The notes under the pieces are model-generated. The model saw only the letters and a list, made by a program, of their open reading frames with translations. It was not told where the DNA came from and did not search any database. Below are positions 54,380 through 63,825 of a stretch of DNA of 64,000 nt, piece by piece. Numbering within the stretch: the stretch's first letter is position 1; each line of letters starts with the position of its first letter. The translations under genes and the position numbers were made by a program. Source of the stretch: Heterohyrax brucei (taxonomy: Eukaryota > Chordata > Mammalia > Hyracoidea > Procaviidae); assembly GCA_028571685.1 (NCBI GenBank), contig CM053162.1:66514351-66578350 (forward strand), in the 5' to 3' direction.

Positions 54380-54524
54380 TGGCTCTAAATTCCTACTCAT
54401 AGCAACCCATAGGACAGAGTAGAACTGACCTATGGAGTTTCCAAAGAGCACCTGGTGGATTTGTACTGATGACCTTTTAGTTAGCAGACATAACACTCAG
54501 CCACTATGCCACCAGTGTTTCCAG
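54380..54524 (-). mobile_element. AfroSINE
   Basis: 'ttcctactcatagcaaccca', 'gagtttccaaagagcacctg', 'tgatgaccttttagttagca', 'tatgccaccagtgtttcc'. Confidence 0.92.
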
Positions 54525-55243
54525 AAATAACATAGACATTCAACGAATCGTATTAGTTTAATAAATTGTGGTTATCTGTTCAGCTGAATATGGCTAATTG
54601 ACACTTGGCTTGGCTTGACATTTTAGGTGACACTGCAAAAATTGTTTATATTTTTAAATTATGAGAGGTAAATGTGGGAGAGGAAGAAGAAGAGGAATGG
54701 AAGACCTGCTGTCACAGCTTCCCGCTAACTGTCTACCTGGAGGTTTTCCCAGGAACTGTGGGAAAAATCTTTATATCAAGACCTAGGGGAGGGGCAAAGC
54801 AGAAACCACACCTAGCAAGTGAGCAGAGGAAGACTAGGACATTGAGAATGGAAAGGGGCTTGTGGGCACAGGGATTCTTCGCATGGAGAGTGGTACTTCC
54901 AAACAGAAGCTAGGACTCCTCACAGTCAGTACAGATGTTCCTTTAGGCAAAAGCAGGGTCTGCCCATTCCCTGGTTGCTCTCAGGTGTCCACTTGCCATG
55001 TTCCTGAGAGGCAGGAAAAAAAAGATGAGATGAGCTCTTCCAGGAGAGACTGTACAGCAATAAAATGCACAGAAGAGAATGAAGAGGATCAGTTCTGGGA
55101 GTAATGAGAATGTTTGGAGAGAAATTTAAGGAAGAGAGAAGCTACAAGGAATTATAGACAGAACATTCTTCCCACTGACAGTCTCTTCAGCTTATGCACT
55201 TTCATCCAAACTCCTGAAGATGACTAGCACAAGTCTGAGGATC
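54525..55243. other. unassigned DNA
   Basis: Open frames at 54674-55104 (79 and 80 codons) lack domains. Confidence 0.35.
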
Positions 55244-55442
55244 CACAAAGATTTAAGCATTCAGCTGCTAAACAAAAGTTTGTCAGTTCAAACCCACCCA
55301 GAAATGCCTTGTAAGAAAGACCTGGCAATCTACCTCTGAATGGTCACAGCCATGAAAACCTTATGGAGCTCAGTTCTACCATGCAACACTCAAGGATGCC
55401 ATGAGTTGGAATTGATTCGAAGGCAAGGGATTTTGTTTTGTT
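55244..55442 (+). mobile_element. AfroSINE long form
   Basis: 'ttcagctgctaaacaaaagt', 'ttcaaacccacccagaaatg', 'aagacctggcaatctacctc', 'ggaattgattcgaaggcaag'. Confidence 0.85.
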
Positions 55443-55477
55443 TTGTCTACGCAACATTCAATGGTGGCAGATGAAAA

Positions 55478-55616
55478 CTCATTGTTGCCAAGTCAGTTTC
55501 ACCTCACAGTGACCCTATAGGACAGTGTAGAAGTGCCCCTGAGAGGTTTCATAAAGTGATTGAAAGATTCAAGCTGCCAACTTTTTGGTAAGCAACTGAA
55601 TGAATAACCACTGTGT
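55478..55616 (-). mobile_element. AfroSINE
   Basis: 'ccaagtcagtttcacctcac', 'agtgaccctataggacagtg', 'caagctgccaactttttggt'. Confidence 0.85.
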
Positions 55617-56646
55617 AAACCAGGATAACAAAAAGTAAGATGATGATAATTCTTCCAGCTGAATCCAGATAAACACATTCTCGAAAAATCTGATTTCTCT
55701 GTAATAGTGCTACTTGTGAACTTAATTGTCATTATTTCAAATAAAATAATAAAATATAGTGTCAACTCCAAACGATTCTTCAAAACACACCTATATGTAA
55801 GTAGCAAATGATCATGTCTAGATGGACTATTCATGAAAACTTGACTTTGGGATTATCATACACTTAATAGGTTGTTAAAAACAAATTAATCATTTGATCT
55901 TTTCTTTTTTTAAAGGGTAGCGTGACCTAGTGTTGGGTCTATAAACAAATGGCTGCTTAATGATTACTTTACTACCCAAGGAGTTGCTACCAGTACTTTG
56001 CTTCTCCTTATATGTGGAACACCTGAGATCTATGTCTCCTTTGTTGACCTTTCATGATTCCAATGTTCAATCAATATATCTGAAGTGGACTTTGAGACTT
56101 AACTCACTCATAATTGTTTTAAAGGATTTATATTGAAATTTGTGCCCCATATTTAAAATTTTTTCTTTATAAATGTTAGATTAAGAATGTCGCATTGAAG
56201 GATACAATCTGTGGAGTGTGGATAGTTCTGTAAACTGGGATGATGTCTTCAGGATATGCCTGTAATGTTTCAGGTGCCCATCAGAATTTTTCATGGCAGG
56301 ATCACAACTGTCTCATCGCATGATGCTTAATTTGCTAACAGTCTCCAATTCCATCATTTTAAAGATTTTTAAAATGCTGATCATCTCTCACCTGCCCCCA
56401 GAACTTCCCCCAAATACTTTAACCTAGAGGAATCACCATTTTATGAAGCTAGCCAAGCCAAGTCTCTTCGATGAAAGTCATACATTATTCCAAATGGAAA
56501 AATCTATTTTTTTATAGAGTAACAAAAGAATGTGCACTGAAGTGTTGAGAGACATGGCTCTAAGTGTCTCTTATGTTTCTGCATGTTTTTTTAAACAGAT
56601 TGTCCTTTCTTCTGGATTATATTTTTCTAGGTGTGTGTGTGTAGTG
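55617..56646. other. unassigned DNA
   Basis: About 1 kb, no gene or repeat recognised apart from a 20-base mariner-terminal-like match at 55711-55730 (see rejected items). Confidence 0.4.
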
Positions 56647-56812
56647 TGGAAACCCTGATGATCTAGTGGTTGAGAGCTATGGCTGCTGATCAAAAAGCTG
56701 GCAGTTCAAGTCCAACAGGTGCTCCTTGCAAACTCCTTGAGACAGTTCTACTCTGCCCTACAGAGTTACTATGAGTCAGATGAGACTTGATGGCAATGGA
56801 TTTGGGTTGTTT
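56647..56812 (+). mobile_element. AfroSINE
   Basis: 'tggaaaccctgatgatctag', 'ggcagttcaagtccaacagg', 'cagttctactctgccctaca', tail 'gatggcaatggatttgggt'. Confidence 0.95.
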
Positions 56813-57029
56813 TGTGGAAGTAGTGAAAAGCCTCTGCCAATAAAGATAGTGTCTTCCTTGATAGTAATGGCCAAGTTTTCTTACAGTCTTGGAAGACAGG
56901 CATACAGTTTCCATCCACTGTGAAGGCAAGCACGCTTCCTTCCTAGTATAAAAAAGGTAAGGTCTCCCTCTGGATCAAAGGACAGGCTTACTTAGTATCC
57001 ATTTAAAAAAGATTCAGGTTTCATAACTG

Positions 57030-57463
57030 GTAAAGATTATGTTGTGTCCCTCTAAAATGTATACTGAAGTCCAACCCCTAATATCTGTCAACAAGAACTT
57101 GTTTAGAAACAGAATCTATAATGATGTTATTCAAGAGATTAACATGAAGTTACAACTGCGGTAGGGGGACTGTAATTCACTCTTTTTGGTGATCTTGTGA
57201 AAGAGGAGAAGAGATACAGAAATACAAAGAGGGAAGGATGGTGATTTGAAGACGCATCTATAAGTAAAGGAAAACTGAGAACTCCTAGAAACTGTGGGAG
57301 GCAAGAAATGATCATTCTTGGAGACTCAGAAGATAGTATGTCCCAGCCAACATATTTATTTGGACTTCCAACCTCTAAAACTGTGTGACCCCAAATTTCT
57401 ATTCTTTAAAGCTACCCACCTTTGGAATTTTGTTACAACGGTACTAGGTAATTAAGACATAGC
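57030..57463 (+). mobile_element. MLT1-like (ERVL-MaLR) solo LTR
   Basis: 'ttgtgtccctctaaaatgta', 'gaagtccaacccctaatatc', 'gaagacgcatctataagt', 'tggacttccaacctctaaaa' and 'aggtaattaagaca' follow the MLT1/MST LTR order. It is more diverged than the 'tgtcatggattgaa' LTRs elsewhere. Confidence 0.8.
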
Positions 57464-58727
57464 TCTTAATCTACCTAAAATAAACTATTTTAGATCATGC
57501 TTAAGGAAAACAATGAAAAGGAAAGTCTTCAGTTCTGACCTTGTAGAGAAAACACCGACACAAAAATGAACCAATGGAGACTGCTAGCACATGGCAGTGT
57601 CTCGGCACAATCAAAGTCTGACCATGAAGATGGTTACATAGATCCCTGAGGTCTTTTGTGATCTTGGTGGGCCTTAAAGTCTTCGCAGTGCAGAAGAGCA
57701 CCACAGCTTTTGGGAAACTGATAAGATAAACAGTATTCAAATGCATGCATATTTAGAATGCACAGTGAGATCACAACAGGGTATTACATGGGAGGAGAGG
57801 TCAGGAAATTGGTGGCAGAACAGGAGAGACAAAAGCAGAATGAAAGAGAAGCCTGGATATTTGAAGACATTAAGGAGAAGAAGGAAGAGAAAGGTAAAAA
57901 CACAGTCTGAAAGAATAATTTAGAGTTAGTCATTTTTCTTTCACAATGTAATGTTGAAACAGGTACTTAAATCATCAAACTTCAAACTCCTTTTCCCTCT
58001 ACCTCAAGCAGGGCTACCCTGTTATCATTCTTCACTCTTGTCCCTGTATCACTCAGGTTCCCCTACTAGTCACTCAGAAAGTCCCTGCCCTTCTTGTCTC
58101 AACCCAGACAGTCTCACCAGCCCTCAGATTCCTAGAACATCTCTGTATCTTCTGAGCCAGCTCAGGACCCTGGGATGAGGGTGCAGCTAGGGAAGCTGCA
58201 AAACCTACCTTTGTCTTGGCCAGGTTGATGATCTGTTTGCAGGAAAAGGATTTATTAGCTAAGATTCCTAGTATGTACCAGAAACAAGCTCTTTGAATGC
58301 CCAGACTTTCTGGTGCTTTTGGCCCCAGTTCCTTCTGGGCCTCTGACCTCATCATCTTGGCCCTCCCCATGGTTATGTGTTGGACCTCACCCCTGTCTAG
58401 CCTGCTGGCCATCCCAGCCCCAGCCAGCCTGATGAATAGCTGGGCTGTTTCTCTCACATCTTGCAGAGCATATAGTAGGGTGATTTTCTTTCCCAGAGAT
58501 TCTGGAAGTTATAAGGCTTCACTAGGAGTTAAAACTGCTTCTGGGGAATACCCACTGCCATCAAATTGGGTCTGACTCATGTAGGGCCCATATAGTACTC
58601 AAATCATAAAGACAAACATTCAAAGATATGGGAGCCAAAGGGAACAGTCATACTCAAAGGACATTAAGGAAGGTAGGGAGAGCTACTTACACTCTCTGTT
58701 TCTCTGAACGCTGTTCCCTGTGTTTTC
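57464..58727. other. unassigned DNA upstream of the REG1 pseudogene
   Basis: No gene confirmed. A 127-codon minus frame (58074-58457) is discussed under rejected items. An antisense SINE tail remnant ('tgccatcaaattgggtctga') lies at 58555-58577. A non-coding first exon or promoter of the REG1 pseudogene may lie here or in the L1 that follows, but none could be fixed. Confidence 0.3.
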
Positions 58728-59335
58728 CTAGAGAGACTTTTTTAAAATACATTTTATTGTGATTTGAGAACAATTGTATAACTGTATCTTTCTGCCATGG
58801 AACACCCAGAGCTTTCTCCGCTATTCTATTCTAACTGCCTCCTCCTCCCATAACGTCATGCTTCCTCTTGTCTGGAATTCCCCGTGATCTTTTGACTGAG
58901 GTCTTCCCTCTCTCACTTGGTCATCTTGGTTCCAGTGGAGAGCCTCTCAGACAACCCCACGTACACATTAGAAGGTTGCTTGTCACCAGCCTCACTCTAT
59001 GTTTTGTATGGTCCAGTTCAGTCTTTCTCTGGGAGTTGCCTCCCCGACCCACGCTGGTTGTGATTTGAGGATAGAGAGCTCGGGGGCCATGCTCCCAGGG
59101 GCCTTCCTTTCAGAGGGACCATCAAGTGCGGCCATTGGGTAGAGTTCTAGCTCTGTGCTCTACTCCTTCTACCCTAGGTCTGGAGCTTCTGTTCTGTGCA
59201 CTCCATCCAGGCTGTCATTGATGGTGGCCGAGCACCACCTAGTTCTTCTGGTCCCATGCTGAAGTGAACTCTGGCTTGTGTGGGCCCTTCCATCTGGTGG
59301 GCTGGTAGAGAGATTTTTTTGACTGCTGCTTCAAT
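58728..59335 (-). mobile_element. L1 3' untranslated region, antisense
   Basis: 'attttattgtgatttgagaa', 'tgtccagtt'-like segments, 'gaccatcaagtgcggccat', 'gtcattgatggtggccgagc', 'accacctagttcttctggtc' and 'gggcccttccatctggtggg' match the antisense L1 3' region also seen at 63055. It lies immediately 5' of the first coding exon of the REG1 pseudogene. Confidence 0.7.
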
Positions 59336-59357
59336 AAGAGGTTCTTAGCTCCTCAGC

Positions 59358-59421
59358 ATGGCCTGCCCCAGCTCCTGCTTGATTCTGAGTTTGTGCCTGA
59401 TGTTTCTGTCTCTCAGCCAAG
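59358..59421 (+). pseudogene. REG1: REG1 pseudogene, exon 2 (start codon and signal peptide)
   Basis: Encodes M-A-C-P-S-S-C followed by the hydrophobic core 'LILSLCLMFLSLSQ', a plausible signal peptide, with the split glycine codon at the end. The donor is 'caag|gtgagc', canonical. It matches the layout of human REG1A exon 2, where 21 codons plus one base precede the intron. The acceptor could be the AG at 59337-59338 or at 59347-59348. Confidence 0.9.
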
Positions 59422-60026
59422 GTGAGCTCTTCCCACCACGTCTTCCAGCTCTCAAATGCTCAAGCCTTCTACACCCACATTGGTCCTCCTAAGAACAGGT
59501 AGCTCCAGCAGAGGAATTTTATATTTGTCCAGTGAGCATTATTGCTGCTCTGATTTGCTTTAAATGTATCCTGTCTCATTATGGGCTTTGAGATGGTATT
59601 TAAAATCAGGCTTGGCCTTTGGCCACCAAGGTTAGACTTATTTATCTCCTTAGACTAGGTGCACGTTTCGGGAGGCGAGTACATAGAAGCTAACTAATGG
59701 AATGAAGAATGGAGGAAAACCTTATGTGCAGGAGAACAAGGAGAAGATTGAGAAAGGCAGAAGCCTGATCCCCAAACGATGAGGAAGTAGTCACGAGGAA
59801 AAACAGAAATAAGGAACTCATTTCACACTTACTTTATTTGGTGTGATTGTTTAGAGTGAAAATATCTCGAGAAACAGGAGGAAGGTAGCCAAAAGGCTGA
59901 AGCGAGCAATCATCCCATAGTGGTTCTGTATGTGTGTGTGGCTATAAGAGAGTCTCAAGGGTTACTATCTGAACTTCCAGGCTTTACCATGTCTTGTGAC
60001 TCTCCTTTATGGCCTTTTCTGTTCAG
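59422..60026 (+). other. REG1 pseudogene intron (exons 2-3)
   Basis: 605 bases between the two exons; no repeat or other gene recognised. Confidence 0.7.
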
Positions 60027-60137
60027 GCCAGGAGGCCCAGACAAAGCTGCCTGCTGCCTGGATCTGCTGCCCAGAAGGCCTGTGGTTCCTACTGCTCTTA
60101 CTGCAATGAAGAATTTGAGGTTTGGGTTGTTACAGAT
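60027..60137 (+). pseudogene. REG1: REG1 pseudogene, exon 3
   Basis: The acceptor is 'ttctgttcag'. It reads '(G)QEAQTKLPAAWICCPEG' in frame with exon 2, then an 8-nt deletion near 60083 shifts the frame, after which 'SYCSYCNEEFEVWVVTD' continues the family sequence. With the 8 nt restored in count, the exon would be 119 nt. The donor position reads 'gat|ggcatgtgag', lacking GT, so splicing is probably also damaged. Confidence 0.88.
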
Positions 60138-60448
60138 GGCATGTGAGAGGAGAAGCATGAGAACAATTGCTGGATGGCCTTTGAGCGTAAAAGCAGCTAA
60201 TAACTTCTACTGTCCCCTAGGGCCTCAGGAGATAGGCTCAGTTGCCAAGCTAGCCACCCCCAGGTGGGGCCTTTTCCTTCTCTATCCTGTTCTTTCATCC
60301 TGAACAATCCCAGAAGTGTTTATAGTATTCAGTGATAGGGTTACCAGAAAACTATTCCAGGGTACTCTTTTCCTGGCTGATGTTGTGGGACATCCCACAG
60401 TATCTTTCTGAATCCCACTGAGTACTAATCCCTTTTTTCCCGTGGCAG
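60138..60448 (+). other. REG1 pseudogene intron (exons 3-4)
   Basis: 311 bases ending in a 'ccttttttcccgtggcag' acceptor tract. No repeat recognised. Confidence 0.7.
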
Positions 60449-60586
60449 TTCTTTTGCCAGAACATGTACTTGGGCCACCTGGTGTCTGTGTTCAACCAGG
60501 CTGAGGGCACCTTTGTGGGCTCTCTGATCGGGAGGAACAGCAGTGATGACCTCATTGAATGAGTTGGTCTCCATGACCCCAACAAC
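60449..60586 (+). pseudogene. REG1: REG1 pseudogene, exon 4
   Basis: 138 nt, phase 0 at both ends, with acceptor 'cccgtggcag' and donor 'aac|gtaagt'. It encodes 'FFCQNMYLGHLVSVFNQAEG', then 'TFVGSLIGRNSSDDLIE', a TGA stop where the family has tryptophan (60560-60562), then 'VGLHDPNN'. The conserved GLHDP motif of the lectin-like domain is intact downstream of the stop. Confidence 0.93.
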
Positions 60587-61316
60587 GTAAGTCTTCTGCC
60601 TCTTTCTTAACGTACAGGTTTGTGAGTAAAGAGGGAAACAGGAGATCATGCTCCCCATGACCCAGGTTTTATTATTACTGCCTGTAAAAGAAACCACTTT
60701 GTGGGTCTCTGAATGAAGGCGCTCAACGTTCACTTCAGGTATTAGAGACATCAGCTAAAAGCCGAGTTCCCTGGGTGTCCTTGGCAGTGGTGATCCAGCC
60801 ATTCAGTCTACTTCTAGTGAAGAACTTTTATGCATCCACTGCTATTGAATCTGTTGCACTCTGCAGTACAAGAGAGCTCTTTGCCAACTACAAAGGAAAA
60901 GAGACTAGAGGAGGAGACTCTATTGCTGGTGTTTGTGATCCTGGCTAAATAATATATTATTATTATTATCATTGTATGCTAAATAATACATTAACAACTA
61001 ACAAAAAGCCAACATTGTGCTCAATTGTGAGGGCTACAGGAGACTCAGGAAAAAAATCAGTAATTTATTTGTACAGCATATTGCTCTTGGGTTCTCTATC
61101 AAGTTCATTACACTTAGCATTTTGTGGGATGGGGCAAGGTGCTGGGCATTACTTTAACGGGAAAACTGAGAGCAGTGGTAGAGGCAGGAAATGGTGTGCA
61201 GGGCCAACTTAGTTCATTCCTTCTGTACATCTGCACCTGTGCCTCGATGTGTACATGAGCCAAGGGTTTCCATCTCTGAGTGACCTCCACCTCTCTTCTG
61301 CTCCTACTTCCTCCAG
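60587..61316 (+). other. REG1 pseudogene intron (exons 4-5)
   Basis: 730 bases, with a short ATT/TTA-rich stretch at 60951-60970 and a pyrimidine-rich acceptor. The 89- and 92-codon minus frames across 61114-61487 are shadows. Confidence 0.7.
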
Positions 61317-61427
61317 AATTGTTACTGGCACTGAAGCAGTGGACCCCAAGTCTCCTACAAAGCCCGGGCAAGTAGGGACCCAAGTAGTGTCAGCCCTGCT
61401 ACTGTGTGAGCCTGAATTCCAACTCAG
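61317..61427 (+). pseudogene. REG1: REG1 pseudogene, exon 5
   Basis: Acceptor 'cttcctccag', donor 'ctcag|gtggga'. The order N-C-Y-W-H-stop-S-S-G fits the family's tryptophan-rich segment, with TGA at 61332-61334 in place of tryptophan. A single base is missing around 61398 (family Pro-Gly-Tyr-Cys), after which 'CVSLNSNS' reads in the other frame. 111 nt, versus 112 expected. Confidence 0.92.
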
Positions 61428-61599
61428 GTGGGAGGCAGAGAAAACATCACACTCAGTGCTGGAGGTAGGAGCAGGTGGGCTCTTCATTCTGGAAAAGGAG
61501 GTGTCGTTTCATACGTGTCTTGTTTGGAGGCTTAGAGCCCAGAGGGGTCATAACCTCTGTCTGGTTCCTCTAAGTCTTATTCATTCCCTTGGCTTACAG

Positions 61600-61667
61600 G
61601 ATTTCAGAAATAGAAGGATGAGGGTTGTGAGCCTAAGTTCTCTTTTTTCTGGAAGATCAAATACTAG
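61600..61667 (+). pseudogene. REG1: REG1 pseudogene, exon 6 (C terminus)
   Basis: Acceptor 'ttggcttacag'. The split codon continues from exon 5 into F-Q-K, then a TAG in place of tryptophan, then 'KDEGCEPKFSFFWKIKY' and the normal terminal TAG at 61665-61667. One of the family's last cysteines is replaced by tryptophan. 68 nt, as expected. Confidence 0.92.
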
Positions 61668-61964
61668 AGGCATCTGGGAAGTGGACGTAAACACAGGGTG
61701 GCCCATTCATGAAGTTAGCTGACAGACTGCCTAGACTGACCTTGTTATCAAAAGATTATGTAGACATGTCCTTGAGGAAAGTTCTAGGACATATGTCCTT
61801 AGTTTGTACAACAGAATTTTGCATATCTTTAAGCTCTGTTTTCATTTTACACAGTTCACTTTTAGGTCCGTCTCTTTCCTCTCATATTTTACTACAGTGG
61901 GCAAGGAATACTTATGAAGCCCCTTTAAACCCCTCATTCTGAAATCTCAGCCAAATATCCTAAT
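61668..61964. other. 3' flank of the REG1 pseudogene
   Basis: No AATAAA polyadenylation signal was found before the MaLR sequence begins. Confidence 0.4.
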
Positions 61965-62750
61965 TCATCCCAAGTTCTATCTTCCAACAAACATCTGAAC
62001 ATAATGCAGACAAATTCTCTGCCACTGCATAAGAAACATTCCCCTTCTTGCTGTCTCCAATGACGTATGTATCATTTTCTTTTCAAGCCTTACCGGAAAT
62101 ACATTTCAACACAGACGTGTCTAACAACACTAAGTTGTTGGTGCCGTATATGTATATTCTCTAAGAGGATAGAGAATTTCTCTGTGGCTTTTCTCACATC
62201 CTTCTGTTCTCTTTCCAGAATTGCCTTTAATATCCATCATTCTACCAACAGTTTCTTCAATGCAGTCTAAGCTTTTGCTATTTGGCGCCTTAAAATTTCT
62301 TCTCTCATTACTCAGTTTCAAAACTATTTCCGCGCTTTAGGTTTTTGTTATAGCAGAGCCCAGTTCTTGTTATGAAATTCTATTTCGTAAGCTAGTGCTT
62401 CTCTAACAGAAATATGTCAAGTGGATGATGTTAGCAAACAGGAATGCATTTTCGTACAGTTCTAAGAGGCAAGAAATTTGAATTTACAGAGTCAAAGCTA
62501 GGGGAAGGCTCTCTGTCCGCTCTAGGGGAGTCTCTCCTGTTTTTTCAGCTTTTATTTCTAGGTTGCTGGTGATCATGCAACTGTTGTCTTCCCCTCGTTT
62601 GTGTTTACTTGTTGCTTAAACTTCTCTTTTACATTTCAAAAGAGATTGACAACAGTTTAAATTAATACTATATAATTAACATAACAAAGATAATCCATTG
62701 TTGGATGAGATTATAGCCACGTGTATTGGAATTAGGATTTATAGCACTTG
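61965..62750 (-). mobile_element. MaLR-like element: internal part plus LTR, antisense
   Basis: 61970-62390 is the antisense MaLR interior ('aatgcagacaaattctctgc', 'catcattctaccaacagttt', 'gtttttgttatagcagagcc'). From 62395 it continues into an antisense LTR ('gctagtgcttctctaacag', 'ctaggggaaggctctctgtc', 'tcaaaagagattgacaacag'). The outer end is degraded. Confidence 0.75.
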
Positions 62751-62914
62751 GCTTGGACATATAATTTCGAGAGAAGCAGTTGAGTCCCTTACAGTAACTA
62801 ATAGATAGTATATATTGTTTTAAATCAGTGTAACAAATATGTGTGTATTTTAACTAGAAGATTTCTTCATTTTCATTTATTAGGAGTCTTTTAAATGAAC
62901 ATAATAAATATTGT

Positions 62915-63003
62915 TGTTGCTATGTGCTGTCAAGTTGTTTTGAACTTGTAACAACTCCATGTTATAGAGTAGAACTGCTCCATAAAGTTTTCTTGGCTGC
63001 ACT
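62915..63003 (-). mobile_element. AfroSINE long form, partial
   Basis: 'gctatgtgctgtcaagttgt', 'agagtagaactgctccataa', 'agttttcttggctgcacta'; the head half is missing. Confidence 0.75.
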
Positions 63004-63054
63004 ATTTATTTACATAGGTACAGATGAGAAAAAAGTTTAGTGTTTGTTTTAATT

Positions 63055-63660
63055 CTTTTTATTGTGACTAAGTGAAAGCTTACAACCAAAATCAGTTTAC
63101 CATATAAAACACCTGCCTTTATCCAATTTTATTTACCCTCCTCAACCTGTGACAGCACTCTTCTTTTCCACTTTTTATTTCTAGTATCCACTCAGCCAAC
63201 ACTTGTCCCCTCCTCTCTACCGTCTCCTCACTTCTTTAAAAAGAAACCAGTAAAGCAGCCTCATGTATATATTAAACAATAAAGCACACACATCACTTGC
63301 ATCACGCTGTGTCCCCAAGTTAGCTCCAATCTTTGAAGTGTCGGCATCGGCACTGGTTTCAGCTCTAGCCTAGCGGCAAGTCTAGGGGTCATGTTCTCAG
63401 GGGACCCACAAGGCTGTGGAACCATCAAGTCTGGTCTTTTAATAGAGTTCTAGATTGGCTCACCCCTTTCACTCCTTGTTTGCTGAAAGTGTCTCAGCTG
63501 GTGTTCTATGCCTTCCTGGAGCACTGTTTTTCAACAATGCCCCCAGGAAAGTTAGAGCTTCTTTCTTCAGTACCAGGAGTTTTTGATCAAATTCTATCTT
63601 CTGAAATATTTGAATATTGACCAATTCTTTTCATGCAGTGACTTGTGTATTCCTTTAATC
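63055..63660 (-). mobile_element. L1 3' untranslated region, antisense
   Basis: 'ttttattgtgactaagtgaa', 'gcttacaaccaaaatcagtt', 'tctaggggtcatgttctcag', 'aaccatcaagtctggtcttt'. Same family region as 58728-59335. It may continue beyond the SINE at 63687. Confidence 0.7.
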
Positions 63661-63686
63661 TTCTTTGATGCCTCCTGTGCCACTCA

Positions 63687-63825
63687 GTGGAAACCCTGGT
63701 GGCATAGTGGGTAAGGTCTATGGCTGCTTGCCAAAAAGCTGGCAGTTTAAATCTACCAAACACCTCTTGGAAACTTTGTGAGTCACTATGAGTCAGAATA
63801 GACTAGATCTCAGTAGGTTTTTTGG
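63687..63825 (+). mobile_element. AfroSINE with an internal deletion
   Basis: 'gtggaaaccctggtggcata', 'ggcagtttaaatctaccaaa', 'cttggaaactttgtgagtca', 'ctatgagtcagaatagacta'. The block between 'aaactttg' and 'tgagtcac' has lost the usual 'gcagttctactctgtcc' part. Confidence 0.92.

Larger units (their letters stand above)
59358..61667 (+). pseudogene. REG1: REG1-type (lithostathine, C-type lectin) gene, inactivated
   Basis: REG1 proteins are small secreted C-type lectin-fold proteins of pancreas and gut. Five coding exons are present on + with introns: 59358-59421, 60027-60137, 60449-60586, 61317-61427 and 61600-61667. Ignoring small deletions, they total 501 nt, i.e. 166 codons plus stop, the length of human REG1A. 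The order is signal peptide, 'QEAQTKLPAAWICCPEG', 'QNMYLGHLVSVFNQAEGTFV', 'VGLHDPNN', 'VSYK', and a final 'KFSF' before the terminal TAG. Breaks are an 8-nt deletion in exon 3, a 1-nt deletion in exon 5, and TGG-to-stop changes at 60560-60562, 61332-61334 and 61608-61610 (approximate for the last). The exon 3 donor is non-canonical. Retained introns exclude a processed copy. It could be any REG1-like paralogue; the REG3 and REG4 subfamilies fit less well. Confidence 0.93.

Noticed and set aside
54600-54620. 'gacacttggcttggcttgac', like the SINE-tail micro-insertions
   Set aside because: Lacks the diagnostic 'gactcgacggc' core and any target duplication.
55711-55730. 'tacttgtgaacttaattgtc', close to the mariner terminal repeat
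   Set aside because: Only about 20 bases with no mariner sequence on either side; may be a scar or chance.
57501-57746. An 81-codon minus frame considered as a retropseudogene
   Set aside because: No protein family recognised and no poly(A) tail or target duplication.
58074-58457. A 127-codon minus-strand open frame, with a possible acceptor ('ttttcctgcaaacag') and a GTAGGT donor inside
   Set aside because: I cannot match the peptide to any family, an overlapping plus frame is almost as long, and the splice-like motifs would define only a 24-nt exon. It should be checked for conservation before being called a gene.
59920-60303. A 127-codon plus frame over REG1 exon 3
   Set aside because: The family-matching frame is a different one; this frame is chance.
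61249-61722. The longest plus-strand open frame near the REG1 exons (157 codons)
   Set aside because: It reads exon 5 in a different frame from the REG family and crosses an intron; it is a shadow of the pseudogene.
62745-62760. 'agcacttggcttgg', like the SINE-tail micro-insertions
   Set aside because: Too short and lacking the 'gatccgactcgacgg' part.
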